Part shown: positions 46,220 to 56,157 of the stretch, one piece after another
How the letters are laid out: every line of letters starts with the position of its first letter
Numbering within the stretch: position 1 is the first letter of the stretch
Assembly: GCA_018806985.1 (NCBI GenBank)
Contig: JADANN010000170.1
Span: 733,501-797,500 of the forward strand
Source: Angiostrongylus vasorum
Lineage: Eukaryota; Nematoda; Chromadorea; Rhabditida; Metastrongylidae
Direction of reading: 5' to 3'
Length of the DNA: 64,000 bases
Translations under genes and position numbers: made by a program
Notes under the pieces: generated by a model
Seen by the model: only the letters and a program-made list of their open reading frames with translations
Told to the model about the DNA's origin: nothing
Databases searched by the model: none

Positions 46220-46315
46220 CGGATCATTGGCTCTGAGGAAGACGAAGACGTCGAAATATTAGCCAAATAAAAGTTGTTTGTCAATCTCGTATAAGCTCAA
46301 CAATTTAAAACATAT
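46220..46315 (+). repeat. PLE subfamily C terminus
   Basis: GGCTCTGAGGAAGACGAAGACGTCGAAA (motif at 46233-46260, with stem GACG/CGTC) is followed by TTAGCCAAATAAAAG and a CAATCTCGTATAAGCTCAACAA end. Confidence 0.65.
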
Positions 46316-46556
46316 CTCAGCATCATTCTGGTTATCTTCATGGTTTTCGCAGCTGGGGGTTAAGATGGGCTTAAATTATTGAGCTTACATGAGGTTGATT
46401 AATAGATTTATATGACTAACGTTTTGACGTCTTAGCTTTTATCAGGGGCCGATGATCCGTGTCGATGGTTCGCAGCTGGATCCAGAAAATTGGAGAATAA
46501 GAGTTCTGTTACAAATTAATTTTTTTCACTCATTAATCCACTGCTTCGGTAGAGGT

Positions 46557-46840
46557 GCATGTAGGCCGGTGGCTAGAGATACCCAACAATTTGCACGTGG
46601 TCAACCTCGTGTTTACTTTGGTTCGATCCCGCCCTCGAGGCTCAATGAGCTCTCCATCCCTCCTGGTTCTGTAAATTGCTACCAGATTTGTCTGGAAGGA
46701 TAAAGCACTTACTTGATACATCAGTAGTCCACCAAAAGTCATTGTGAAGACCAAATATGTATTCAATCACTTCGACGTTTGATGAAGTCGAACACACGGC
46801 GCGTCCCTCAAAAAATGGCTCAGCGCCGGAATTTTCATCC
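46557..46840 (+). repeat. SINE1 copy 11, diverged
   Basis: The tRNA-like head (GGCCGGTGGCTAGAGATAC, then GGTTCGATCCCGCC as a good box B) is joined to a SINE1 body from CCATCCCTCCTGG to the 3' block near 46820. Confidence 0.78.
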
Positions 46841-46844
46841 TTTT

Positions 46845-47995
46845 TATTGCTATCGTTGATCAATTTTAAGTATATTTACTAATTACGCACTTTCATGGCC
46901 AGCCTTCTTATATCGCGTAGGTGCTAGTATTTCTTCCATTCGATTCGATGCTTACTAGTTGTCGTGCTGGAGAGTAGTTAGGTTCATGCATGGTTTCGAC
47001 GACGGCTTCGTGACCTGCTGTTTTCTTCTTCTTCCATAAAAATGATGAATATCAGTGAAGCGAGGTTTACTCTGCAATACATTGGTAGATAATTGACGGG
47101 GTCCCTAAATCTTCAGCACAGACAAACGTGAGCTCTGGTGGATTAGAGGACGATTCTCTGTCTTGGGTAATAAGTTTTATCTCTGTCGTCCACGATTTCT
47201 ACAATTCATTTTCCAGCTGAGCTTGACAATTTAGACCTCAGTTATTAGGCCATTATCACATATGTATGTGTAAATAAAGTATAGGAAGTAGGTGAGGATG
47301 TCATGAGACAATGAGAATACTTTCCTATCCATTTTCGTTTCTGCGCATTAATCGTGCTTAGAAAAAATTTAGGTTGTTGTTCAATTTCCTCACTCAAATT
47401 TGTACCATACCCCTGCTTCCGGTGATTTCAGCAGTCTTAATAATACAAGTTCTAGAATGTTTTACTAAGCTTTTCTAACTTGTGTTATTTCCAACATCGT
47501 TAATAATTGAGTGCGTTCAACTGACAAAGTTACCACTTCTTCCTGTTTCAAATCAGAGCTGCCCTTTGGCTTATGTCCGATCCTTCAAACTCCACACTTT
47601 CACACACTTCCAGTTAATCGATTCTAGATTTCTTGCCTATACTACGTACAGGATACAATTTTCATTGAGGTGAACCTACTGTAGATGATTGCTTAATGGC
47701 ATCTATTTACTTCAGGGAACAAATGAAAAAAAGAACAGTTGCAGCAAAAGCTAGAAGCCTGTCCCTTGAATTCACATGCATCTGAGTATAGTTTACAGAA
47801 GTATATGTCAGCCTTTGTTTACCACTCAGTTTCTACCAGGCAACCTGGCAATGCTTTCTATTAAAGAAGTCGATAACTTTTTTTTCCCTGTAGCAATCAA
47901 ACCAATGTATTAAACATACTCAATAAGAAAATTGCGTAAGGCTTCAGCCCCTGCCTGCTGCTAAAAACATCTCATTATCTGTCGTTCTCTTTTTT
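46845..47995. other. Unassigned spacer
   Basis: No gene or repeat was recognised. 47482-47673 is open but anonymous. Confidence 0.45.
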
Positions 47996-47999
47996 ACAG

Positions 48000-48130
48000 C
48001 AATCGCGAGGTTGTTATTCAGGACACGTTTACCTCGTTACACACATAAGACATACAACACAACGGTAACTGAAGTTTCGGCAGTTACGCTTTCTTCAGAT
48101 CCTGGAAAGGTACACTAATACCTAATCCAC
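48000..48130 (-). repeat. PLE solo terminus
   Basis: AGCAATCGCGAGGTTGTTATT leads to GAAGTTTCGGCAGTTACGCTTTCTTCAGATCCTGG, a mutated minus-oriented PLE end. Confidence 0.72.
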
Positions 48131-48237
48131 TAGGTCAAGAAAGTCGATCTAGAAAGTCGATCTTGGGAAGTTTTACAAGATGTACCATCTCATTAATATT
48201 TGAAAACCGACTTTCCTTTAATCTCGGTATCATTAAT

Positions 48238-48372
48238 CAATATGTATTCCTTCTTTGACAAGCTTACACGAGATTGGTAAACAATGTTTATTAGACAAAT
48301 GCTAGATAAATAGTAACAAACATTATTTACCAACCTCGTGTGGGCTTATCAGTGAAAGAATACATCTCATTA
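48238..48372. repeat. Inverted-repeat hairpin of about 135 bp
   Basis: Arms such as CTTACACGAGATTGGTAAACAATGTTT (48264) and AACATTATTTACCAACCTCGTGTGGG (48311) are mirror copies around a short AT-rich loop. They continue outward into ATGTATTC / GAATACAT. No match to the other hairpin family. Confidence 0.65.
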
Positions 48373-48374
48373 AT

Positions 48375-48955
48375 CTTCTTATGGAGCAAAGAATAGAAAT
48401 AAGACAGTAAAAATGATAACAAAAACTCAAGCCGAGAGTTTAAAGAGAATGTTATAAAGGAAATTTTTCGTCCCTTTAAGGGAAATATTTTTCCTGCAAT
48501 TGATTTCTTTTGCTATTCCTGTTTTACACCCATCTTCCTTTCATCTAGGTCCTCGTTATCGTCAATTCTCTGCATCCGTAATGACGCTGCTTTGACAGTC
48601 GCATGAATGACGCCAATTCATCCTAACTATTAATCGGAATTCCTAGGAAAGCAGCATCCGGCTAGAAAGGGCATCTCATTTCAGTATTTCCACTACAACT
48701 CCCTTCCCAAATGGCAACGAACGAATCCTCATGTGACTCACGGCATTAACAAAAGAAGACAACGAGCTTATTTGCATTTCGGTTGCCTCTTTGATCATTC
48801 GTGTTCGATTAGAAATAAATGTTACACTGGGGCAGTTCTTTGCACTTTGCCTCTATAAAATTATGTCAGCCGTCTCCACATTTTTTGCTGTTGTCAGCTC
48901 ATTCGTCAAGCTCGTTGCCTTGCATTCATCTCCCATAGAAGTCCCTGGGTTCAGG
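48375..48955. other. Unassigned spacer
   Basis: Nothing recognised. Confidence 0.5.
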
Positions 48956-48959
48956 CGTA

Positions 48960-49240
48960 GTTTCGGATGCTATTTGAAGATTTTGTGTTTCTCAAACGCG
49001 TCGTTGAATAATGATCTTAGTGATTCCTCGTTGAATCTTGGAATTCCTCTGTAACACCCCTCATCAAAAGCAATCGTTGTCGTTGCGTTTCTGACGGCGT
49101 TCTTCACAGGCAAGTTTAGCACTAATTTCCGATCTGTGGAGAAATGCAGAGCTTGACTGGGTCCCCTCTTGAAGTCGAACCACCGATCATGTGAGTATTG
49201 CACGACATCTCTAACCATTGAGGTTCCTATGTCCCCCTTT
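48960..49240 (-). repeat. Possible SINE3 (tRNA-derived)
   Basis: The complement of 49170-49235 has a box-A-like AATGGTTAGAGATGTCGTGC and a box-B-like GGTGGTTCGACTTC in tRNA spacing, followed by a body unlike SINE1. Only one copy is seen, so the family call is tentative. Confidence 0.4.
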
Positions 49241-49734
49241 TTTTGGACTTTTTGGACTATTTATAGTAACACCCACGACCGACTTTCTACTATGCTCGGC
49301 ACTCCATTTATATTTTGTGAAAGGAAGTCATAGCGTAGAGATATTCAACGATTTATAACAGGCCACAATTTCATGTGACGGAGGCGTTGTAACGTCTGGT
49401 AACGTTCTAGACTGGGATTTTGAGAACTCAATTTAATTAAGCGAGTAACCTCTCACTTAAAAAGGTAATATGTTGAACTCTCACGACTGCTCATCAAGGT
49501 AGGCCACTCAAATGTTAAATAAGTGAGGAAATGTTTATTTAACAGTGTCGTTTTTTCTTTAACAAGTGTCCTGGCTATTCAAATGGTAGAACAATCAGAC
49601 TGGAATATTTCGCTCTGCATACGAAGTTCAACGCCGTAATTTTGTTTTCTCAGTTCTTCTTAAGCCTTTTGCCTCTTTTTTTCTCATAATTGGTTTAGGT
49701 TTTTAAAACCCCTAATTGTTCTCGTTTTCTTTTT
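49240..49734. other. Unassigned spacer
   Basis: AT-rich sequence. No feature is supported. Confidence 0.5.
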
Positions 49735-50412
49735 CAGCAATCGCAAGGTTGCTATTGAGCACACGTTCACTTCCTTACAAAAAGAACACAAACAACACAG
49801 CGGTAGCTGACGTTTCGGCAGAATCGCCTTCTTCAGAGCCTGGAACGGTACACTGATACCTAATTTACTAGCTTGAACCCTTCAATAGAGCAAACAGAAA
49901 GATTCTGGAGAAATCCACCGTTTTTTTACCTGCCTCCCACCGAGGAAGAACAGCCGCTTAGAGTCGCATATGGTTGATGACTGTACCACTCCTCATCAAA
50001 AAATCATTTCTGAGATGCGGAACTAGATCAAGTGTTCTCTCTAGGTATTGTTCCCTGCAGTTCATTCTCAGATTCTTGTCATTCATCCAAAAAGTCTCCA
50101 AAAGTTTGCTCGTTGGTGTCTTGGAATCCTGTGTGAGGATAGCGACTTTTATATTAAAATCGTCTCCGCTATGCTTTCGTACCCTATCCATCCTTAGTGG
50201 CGTACCTTGCCTTACTTTTTGTTTACCGTCTAGGTGCTCTTTTAGAGGCTCTGAAGAAGGCGATCCTACCAAAACGTCAGCTATCGTGATGTTGTACGTG
50301 TTCTATGTGCGACGAAGTAAACGAGTGCTGAATAACAACCTCGCGATTATTGAAAAAGAAAGCGAGATTTTTTATAATCCAATGCCGAGGTTAACAGAAA
50401 GTCGATCTTGGA
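49735..50412 (-). mobile_element. PLE deletion derivative with inverted termini
   Basis: The left end (CAGCAATCGCAAGGTTGCTA, motif complement at 49809-49836) and right end (motif at about 50250-50278, ending AACAACCTCGCGATTATTGA) are inverted copies of about 120 bp. Between them the minus strand keeps only the endonuclease C-terminus (49958-50272, with K-E-H-L-D-G-K and H-S-G-D-D-F). It has the same architecture as 2308-2885 but a different internal junction. Confidence 0.78.
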
Positions 50413-50414
50413 AG

Positions 50415-51412
50415 CCTAACTGTTCTGTTCATTTAACATTTTAAAGCTCTTAGCAGTTTAATTCTGAAGCTTAGATTGTTAGCCTGATTAGTGCGTTCAA
50501 ATATGTCGTTCCAACATTGCTACGACTTATTTAATGTTAACGTAAAAAAATACCTGAAGAGTACCTGATCTCACTGAAAATTGAGTGACGAGGTTATTCC
50601 GTTGTTATGTACTGAGGTCATAAAGGCATTTGGCTGACTAGATTCCAGTCAACTCCACTTTTCCAGGAAATTCACCGAAACTTCGGCTATTCTTGGTAAA
50701 TAGATAGTGCAATAATGATCTCCTCTCTCCACATCAAGAACACGATGAATTACTCACTCCTTACTTCATCGTAAAGGTCACTTAGTGCATACCAGGCCTT
50801 ACAATAACGTGTGATGACCTAAATGATGTATAAAGTCAATGGTGCTATAGTCCTAAGCAATTCTGATACTAATGTGCCTTCCCTGAGGGTAGCGAAAACT
50901 TGCTTCGCTCAGGGAGCAGAATCGACCTACTTATCCACTGTTGTATGAGTGGCCCGCTGAATATTACGAGTACAAACGGTAATGTTCTACCACCTCATCT
51001 ATCAAATGTTTTCCCGAGTCTTGAAATATTTATTAAACTTTACTTCTGTGACATTGGTGCCTTCTTCGAAGAACTTTCACAGTATTTTCCAGCTGTCATA
51101 ATTCTGCGTTAATAGTTTTTTTCTTCCAACTCAATGATAAAGATTGCTGGAAACTTCATTGTTTCTTCCTTCATTGCCCTTTTCTCTATTGTTTTGGAGT
51201 CTAAACCGAGGCGAAGAGATTCTCAGAAGTCCTCTGTATTCTGCTCCAGCCAGTGCACTTGAAAATGTTGAGATGATAAATCAGAATGTTTTATTGAGCC
51301 GAATGCATCTGAAGCGTTTCCAAACACTGGCTTCCTAACGTCGGCGTTGATAAATAATTCGCTGTTTTCTGATAAGCACATATGACTTTGTTATTTTATA
51401 TTGCCATATTCA
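50415..51412. other. Unassigned spacer
   Basis: No gene or repeat is supported. A weak tRNA-like segment in the complement near 50915-50960 is not convincing. Confidence 0.45.
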
Positions 51413-51424
51413 TTAAAAGATACT

Positions 51425-51709
51425 ATAAAGCGCATCTGGCACAGTGGTCGAAGGCTCCTGCAATGCACATGGGATCAATTCCCGCGTCCCTGGTCCACCA
51501 AGCCTTCCACACCTCAGGGGGTCGGCAAATTGGTACCTGACTTGTCTGGGAGGATAGCAGCACTGATTCGATACATCGGTAGGCGACTGCGAGTCATTGT
51601 AAAGGCTAGATATGAATTCAATTACCTCCAAACGATGCTTAATGAAGTGGAAAGCATGGCGCAACCCTCAGGAATTGATCAACACCGAGAGCTTCGTCCT
51701 TTATTTTTT
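51425..51709 (+). repeat. SINE1 copy 12 with perfect target duplication
   Basis: A full plus-strand SINE1 flanked by TTAAAAGATACT at 51413-51424 and 51710-51721. The head retains CTGGCACAGTGGTCG (box A). Confidence 0.92.
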
Positions 51710-51721
51710 AAAAGATACTGC

Positions 51722-52180
51722 TATATTATTATATTAATATACAATGACAACCTTATGTGTGCTTATCAAGGCAGTTGCGAATTATGTACCTGGAAAATTT
51801 CCTATACGACTATTTGTGATTAAAGGCATAATGTTTACAAATTTCGGTTTAATTTACTAATGTTTTCTACAAAGTCGTATTAGCTCGTGTTTTTCATTTT
51901 CTTTGTCAACGCAACACCTTTGGCCTATTTCTGCGACCGAGCAAACCCTGCCTCTATCAGGTTGTTCTAAATTATCATGCCAGCAGCATCTTCGTGATTC
52001 CCCGTCATCTGCCACCCACTATGTGTTTTATATTTGTAATGCTTATTATGTAATGCACATCAACATTCACAGTTCTCATTGAATTCATAAATAAGAAACG
52101 ATCCAATGTGTCAGTGGTTCCTCCTCAGCATAAAATCGAATGGAATGGAATTGTTTAACTTAACAAACACTAAGACGAAG
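51722..52180. other. Unassigned spacer
   Basis: AT-rich sequence. Nothing was recognised. Confidence 0.5.
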
Positions 52181-52540
52181 ATGAGTAAAAAAAAGAAGCT
52201 TCGATATTTGTCAACGATGAAAAGTCAAGGACGCTGTTCCATACGTCAACCAGTCGAAGATAAGATTGGCCGGACACGTAATGCGTATGAATGGCAACCG
52301 ATGGACAAGAACCGTTAGTGGATTCATTGATATGTGAAACGTACAGCAGAAAGACCATCGACCCGATGGTCAGAGTTCTTCACGAAAAGCCTAGAAGAAA
52401 GATATGATGCTAAACGAGTCCCTAGAGCGAGCAGAGCCCACTAGGCTACTCTTGCACGCGACGAGAAAAAACGAAAGATTTACTGGTGCCTTCACGAGAC
52501 ATTCGACGATCAACGGGACTACGCGTGATACAGGTGATCA
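52180..52540 (+). mobile_element. RTE 3' fragment
   Basis: A 5'-truncated plus-strand RTE whose residues match the C-terminus of copies A and C, for example the AAGATAAGATTGGCCGGACAC block (52259) against 61661. It ends with CGTGATACAGGTGAT, the family 3' end. Confidence 0.78.
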
Positions 52541-52595
52541 AACACTGAAAGAATCAATTTTATATCTCTGTGAATTGTTCTGCCTACACGATCTT

Positions 52596-52930
52596 GTCAT
52601 AAAACATTTATTCGGCTAACGTTTCGACGTCTTTGTCTTCCTCAAAGCCGATGATCAGAGTCAATCTTCACAGTCGTTCGTGCTCCCGATGAGGCGACTT
52701 CGTCGTCGTGTGGAGTCGAATCTTCTTCAGTAGAGTACCAGCGCTCTAATGAGGCAACCTCACTCTGCAGCGCTGTTTTTATACAAGAGGGTTTTTTGCT
52801 CATACGATTGTTTGGTGACAATAACTTGTTTTTTCCGGACAATCCATCCTGCAGCTGATGAAGACGAGCACGTCGAAGCGTTAGCCGAACGAAACTTATA
52901 TAACCCCGTGCAAGCTAAACAGTTTAAAGA
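52596..52930. repeat. Foldback element with PLE subfamily C ends
   Basis: The left arm TTATTCGGCTAACGTTTCGACGTC (52608) is mirrored by ACGTCGAAGCGTTAGCCGAACG (52871). Each arm also bears a hammerhead-like remnant. The centre (about 52660-52840) is unrelated DNA with a 52642-52842 minus frame of no known type. Confidence 0.65.
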
Positions 52931-53008
52931 GATATATCGATATTCACGCTGAGGTTAAGTGAAGGTTGGTTCAGTGATAATCGATTTTATCTGTATATAT
53001 GTTCTTAC

Positions 53009-53297
53009 AGGGCGCGTGTGGCGCAGTGGTTGGAGGCGCCACTGCGACACACACGTAGAGTCGATCTCCGCGCCCATGGCCCACCAAGCCCTCCATCCCT
53101 CCGGCGTCGGCAAATTGGTACCAGACTTCTCTGGGAGAATAGCAGCACTTGCTCGATACATCGGTAGACCACCGCGAGTCATTGTAAAGGCCTAGGCCTG
53201 ATATGCATTCAATCCCCTCCGACGATATTTAATGAAGTCGAATACATGGTGCAACACTCAGGGGATTGATCAACGCCGAGAGCTTTATCCTTTGTCC
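53009..53297 (+). repeat. SINE1 copy 13, best preserved
   Basis: A plus-strand copy with head GGCGCGTGTGGCGCAGTGG (box A) and AGTCGATCTCC (box B region). TGTTCTTAC flanks it at 53000-53008 and 53298-53306. It inserted right next to the PLE-B relic. Confidence 0.92.
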
Positions 53298-53945
53298 TGT
53301 TCTTACGAAATGCGCTTGTTGAACCGATGCGAGGAGTTGTCGGTATCGTTGTTTTGTTGTTGTTGTGGTTCGATGGCTGACGTTTCGGCAATTTCACATT
53401 TCTCAGAACCGCGCTGTTGCGAGTGGGAACACCTGAGTTGTTCACGTGGGATGACGAGTAAGACCCACCCAGGTCAGAAAATCAGTTTGAAATAGTGCGC
53501 CATAACAACGGGTGATCGTAAGGCATTCGCCTTTCCGGTTCATCTTTGAGCTTTTTGAAATTTACGCAAAACGCCTCAAGAATCTTGCGCGTTAATGGCT
53601 TTGATTCCTGCGCCAGGATCAGGGCAGACTTCAAAATCATCACCATTGTGCTTTTTGTGCCCTGTGTATACCTGGAGGAGTACCTTATCGGATTTTAACT
53701 TTCCCACTCTACCCGTTCCCCCCAATGTATTCCTCGCGGCGTCACCTACACAAGATCAAACATATTGTACCTGAACTTATGCACTTCCCGTCTCCTCCCG
53801 TTAGGACAGATCATACAGATTTATGAGCTGCACAAACTATCATAACGACGGTTACGGAATTCACAGAGTAGGGCATTGGGTAGGAGGTCAATAACTGCCA
53901 CATGAGTTTTAAGACAACTTCTTCCTCGCAAATTGTTGCGTTTGA

Positions 53946-54215
53946 TAGAAGGATAAAAAAGATAATGCTCTCTGCGTTAATCCCTGAGGGATGCGCCACT
54001 CATTCGACTTCATTAAGCATCGTTTAGAGCTGAGTGAATGCATATCTGGCCTTTACTCGTGATGGGCTTCCGATGTATCAAGCCAGTGCTGCTATACTCC
54101 CAGACAAGTCTGATACCAGTTTGCCGACCCCGGAGGATGGAGGGCTTGATGGGCCATGTGCGCAGGGATCGATTCCACGTGTCTGTTGCAGACCACTGCG
54201 CCACACGCGCCCTGA
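53946..54215 (-). repeat. SINE1 copy 14 inside PLE-B
   Basis: A minus-strand SINE1, slightly shortened, with a possible short duplication GTTTGATA on both sides (53939 and 54219). It interrupts the PLE relic and so postdates it. Confidence 0.85.
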
Positions 54216-54264
54216 TCTGTTTGATATGAAAGGTTATTTGGAGGGTATCTTACTCAGGTCCGAA

Positions 54265-54510
54265 ACATAATTTTGGGAAATAACTCTGCTTTTGGTCTGC
54301 CCGAGTGGGTTTTTCTTCGTAGCCATTGGAAATAGCTATTTTTCGCGCTAAGTTTAACGATTGATTCCTCCCTTTCTTCTTCTCCTGTGCACACACTTTT
54401 AGCCGTTCGGTACATGTTTTTGTCGAAAGCTTTTTTTCATGAGAGGGAATGTAGTGAACAAGAACATTTTTACCACTTGGTTTTCGATACCATGATGATT
54501 GATCTCTGGA
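54265..54510 (-). pseudogene. PLE-B reverse transcriptase C-terminal fragment
   Basis: The minus-strand frame contains S-S-W-Y-R-K-P-S-G-K-N-V-L-V-H-Y, then a basic stretch and N-L-A-R-K-I-A-I-S-N-G-Y-E, equivalent to the region just before the endonuclease in PLE-1 (about residues 240-300 of its RT frame). It is too diverged to function. Confidence 0.75.
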
Positions 54511-54805
54511 TCCAAAATCGTTGGAAGAAGCGAGCTTCTGTGCTTTTACGGTTAAGTGTAGCCCAGAACAAGCTGGCAATTTATTTTTTCAGTTTGGAGA
54601 TAAGTAAAGCTCTAAGCCCAGGGGGGTAGTTTTAGCAAAACAGTTGAAAAAAAACATCTGCAGGATTTGTGCGATTCATATTTAGGTCCTTAATTGATCT
54701 CAAACCGGAGGGTTGTGCGTTTGTTCGACCAAAAAACGTTTTGTGTTCGGCCTCTCCAGACACACACGAAAATTTGTAGTTCCGTCGTGGCTGATCCAAC
54801 ACGTC

Positions 54806-54877
54806 GGTCTCGTGGTGTAGTGGTTAGCACCATGGGACCTGAAATCTGTAATTCGAGTTCAAATCTTCCTGGAACAC
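54806..54877 (+). tRNA. tRNA-Gln(CTG) degenerate copy 1
   Basis: GGTCTCGTGGTGTAGTGG...GTTCAAATC in tRNA order, with anticodon position CTG. The acceptor 3' strand (CTGGAAC) no longer pairs with GGTCTCG and the anticodon stem is disrupted, so it is probably a pseudogene. Confidence 0.6.
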
Positions 54878-54938
54878 TTTGCTTTGTAATCCCTACGAAC
54901 ACATACCTATCCATGTAGCCGTCACGGCTGACGTACAG

Positions 54939-55009
54939 TCACCCGTGGTGTAGCGGTTAGCACTCAGGACTCTGAATCCTGCGACGAAAGTTCAAATCTC
55001 CCCGGGACC
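54939..55009 (+). tRNA. tRNA-Gln(CTG) degenerate copy 2
   Basis: Best of three. D-arm GTGTAGCGGTTAGCAC. Perfect 5-bp anticodon stem CAGGA/TCCTG around loop CTCTGAA (anticodon CTG). 3' acceptor strand CGGGACC. The 5' acceptor strand (TCACCCG) pairs in only four positions and the T stem is mismatched. Confidence 0.65.
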
Positions 55010-55073
55010 TGCTTTCTTGGAACTCCTGTCAACACAAACGAATCCATGCAGTTTCATCGTGGCGAGTTCCAAA

Positions 55074-55143
55074 TGTTCGTCTGGTGTGGCTGTTACCACT
55101 TAGGACTCTGAATCCGAAACGTGAATTCAGATCTTTATATAGA
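55074..55143 (+). tRNA. tRNA-Gln(CTG) degenerate copy 3
   Basis: TCTGGTGTGGCTGTTACCACTTAGGACTCTGAATCC aligns with copy 2, keeping anticodon CTG. The T arm and acceptor are lost, so it is a pseudogene. Confidence 0.5.
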
Positions 55144-55411
55144 GGAATCCCTGAATCCCAGTTTGAGGAACACAAAATCCTCAAATAGAAAGCCGGAACT
55201 ACGGGTAAACCCGAAGACTTTCATGGGCCATGAATGTAAGGCAACGAACTTAACGAATGAGCTAACATCAGCAAAAAAAATCTGGAGGTTTACATAAATA
55301 TATTATAAGTTAATACAGGACAGTGTTTACCTACTATTCACAAATGCGGTGTTAATTTCAGCAAAACAACTCAAAAGACAGACCTTCGATAAGCCTTGGC
55401 ATAAGTAATCA

Positions 55412-55428
55412 GTATATATATATGTATG

Positions 55429-55472
<44 letters not shown>
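55412..55472. repeat. AT microsatellite 1
   Basis: (TA)n with TATG interruptions. Confidence 0.9.
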
Positions 55473-55478
<6 letters not shown>

Positions 55479-55554
55479 CACGAGTAATATATATATGTGT
55501 GTGTAACAGGTGAGCACGCAGAAAGGGTAATCGCGGTTTGATTTGGCATAGGAT

Positions 55555-55587
55555 CCAAGTTTTGCAAATATGTCAGCATCATTGTGG

Positions 55588-55590
<3 letters not shown>
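55555..55590. repeat. Hairpin element H end fragment
   Basis: CAAGTTTTGCAAATATGTCAGCATCATTGTGG is the right-arm end of the hairpin family. It runs directly into an AT tract. Confidence 0.65.

Positions 55591-55635
<45 letters not shown>
55591..55635. repeat. AT microsatellite 2
   Basis: About 22 uninterrupted TA units. The PLE-B fragment starts at its right edge. Confidence 0.9.
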
Positions 55636-55637
<2 letters not shown>

Positions 55638-56096
55638 TTACGAGCTGCCCTTATTGAGCTGATGTGAGGTTTGTAAAAGTTGCCGTTGTAGTTGTTGTTT
55701 CTATTGTTGTTGTTCGATGGCTGACGTTTCGACGGCTTCGTCTTCGTCAGAGCGTGGACATATTTTATGTAAGGATAGCCATATGAATCGGTAATAAATC
55801 CATAGTCTTAATGAGGCATCTAACATACAAATAAACGCTGATTTTTTAAAAACTACCCATCGTGCTGTTGCGCGTGGGACCACCAGTGTGTTAATCACGT
55901 AGGATGATGACTGAGATTCACCCAGGCCAGAAATTCAAGTTGGAACAAGGCACCAGGTCACGTGTGATAGTGGGGCCTTCGTCTTTCCAGTTCACCCTTT
56001 GCACTTTTGAAACTTATGCAACGCCAAAGTCTGGTGATGAACAGGGGAACACGAATGCTTCACCATCACAAGTTATCTGGCGCCTTATTCCAAGGG

Positions 56097-56098
<2 letters not shown>
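55636..56098 (-). mobile_element. PLE subfamily B 3' fragment
   Basis: Terminus with GTT runs and TCGATGGCTGACGTTTCGAC (motif complement 55723-55750). A foreign segment of about 95 bp (55765-55860) follows, then the 3' region parallel to 53410-53620. AT tracts lie on both sides. A copy of its outer end also occurs at 63372-63420. Confidence 0.65.
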
Positions 56099-56156
<58 letters not shown>

Positions 56157-56157
56157 G
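56099..56157. repeat. AT microsatellite 3
   Basis: (AT)n ending in ATGTATATATATGCAG. Open frames of alternating Tyr and Ile across it are artefacts. Confidence 0.9.

Larger units (their letters stand above)
53310..54510 (-). mobile_element. PLE subfamily B relic split by a SINE
   Basis: The minus strand reads from the right: RT C-terminal fragment (54265-54510), then after an inserted SINE1 (53946-54215) the endonuclease and 3' region to the terminus at 53310-53420 (GTT-rich run, TCGATGGCTGACGTTTCGGC). The endonuclease block H-K-K-H-N-G-D-D-F-E-V is readable near 53620-53660. Codons are heavily mutated. Confidence 0.7.

Noticed and set aside
54806..55143. Functional tRNA gene cluster
   Set aside because: Acceptor and T-stem pairing is broken in all three copies, although the anticodon is kept.
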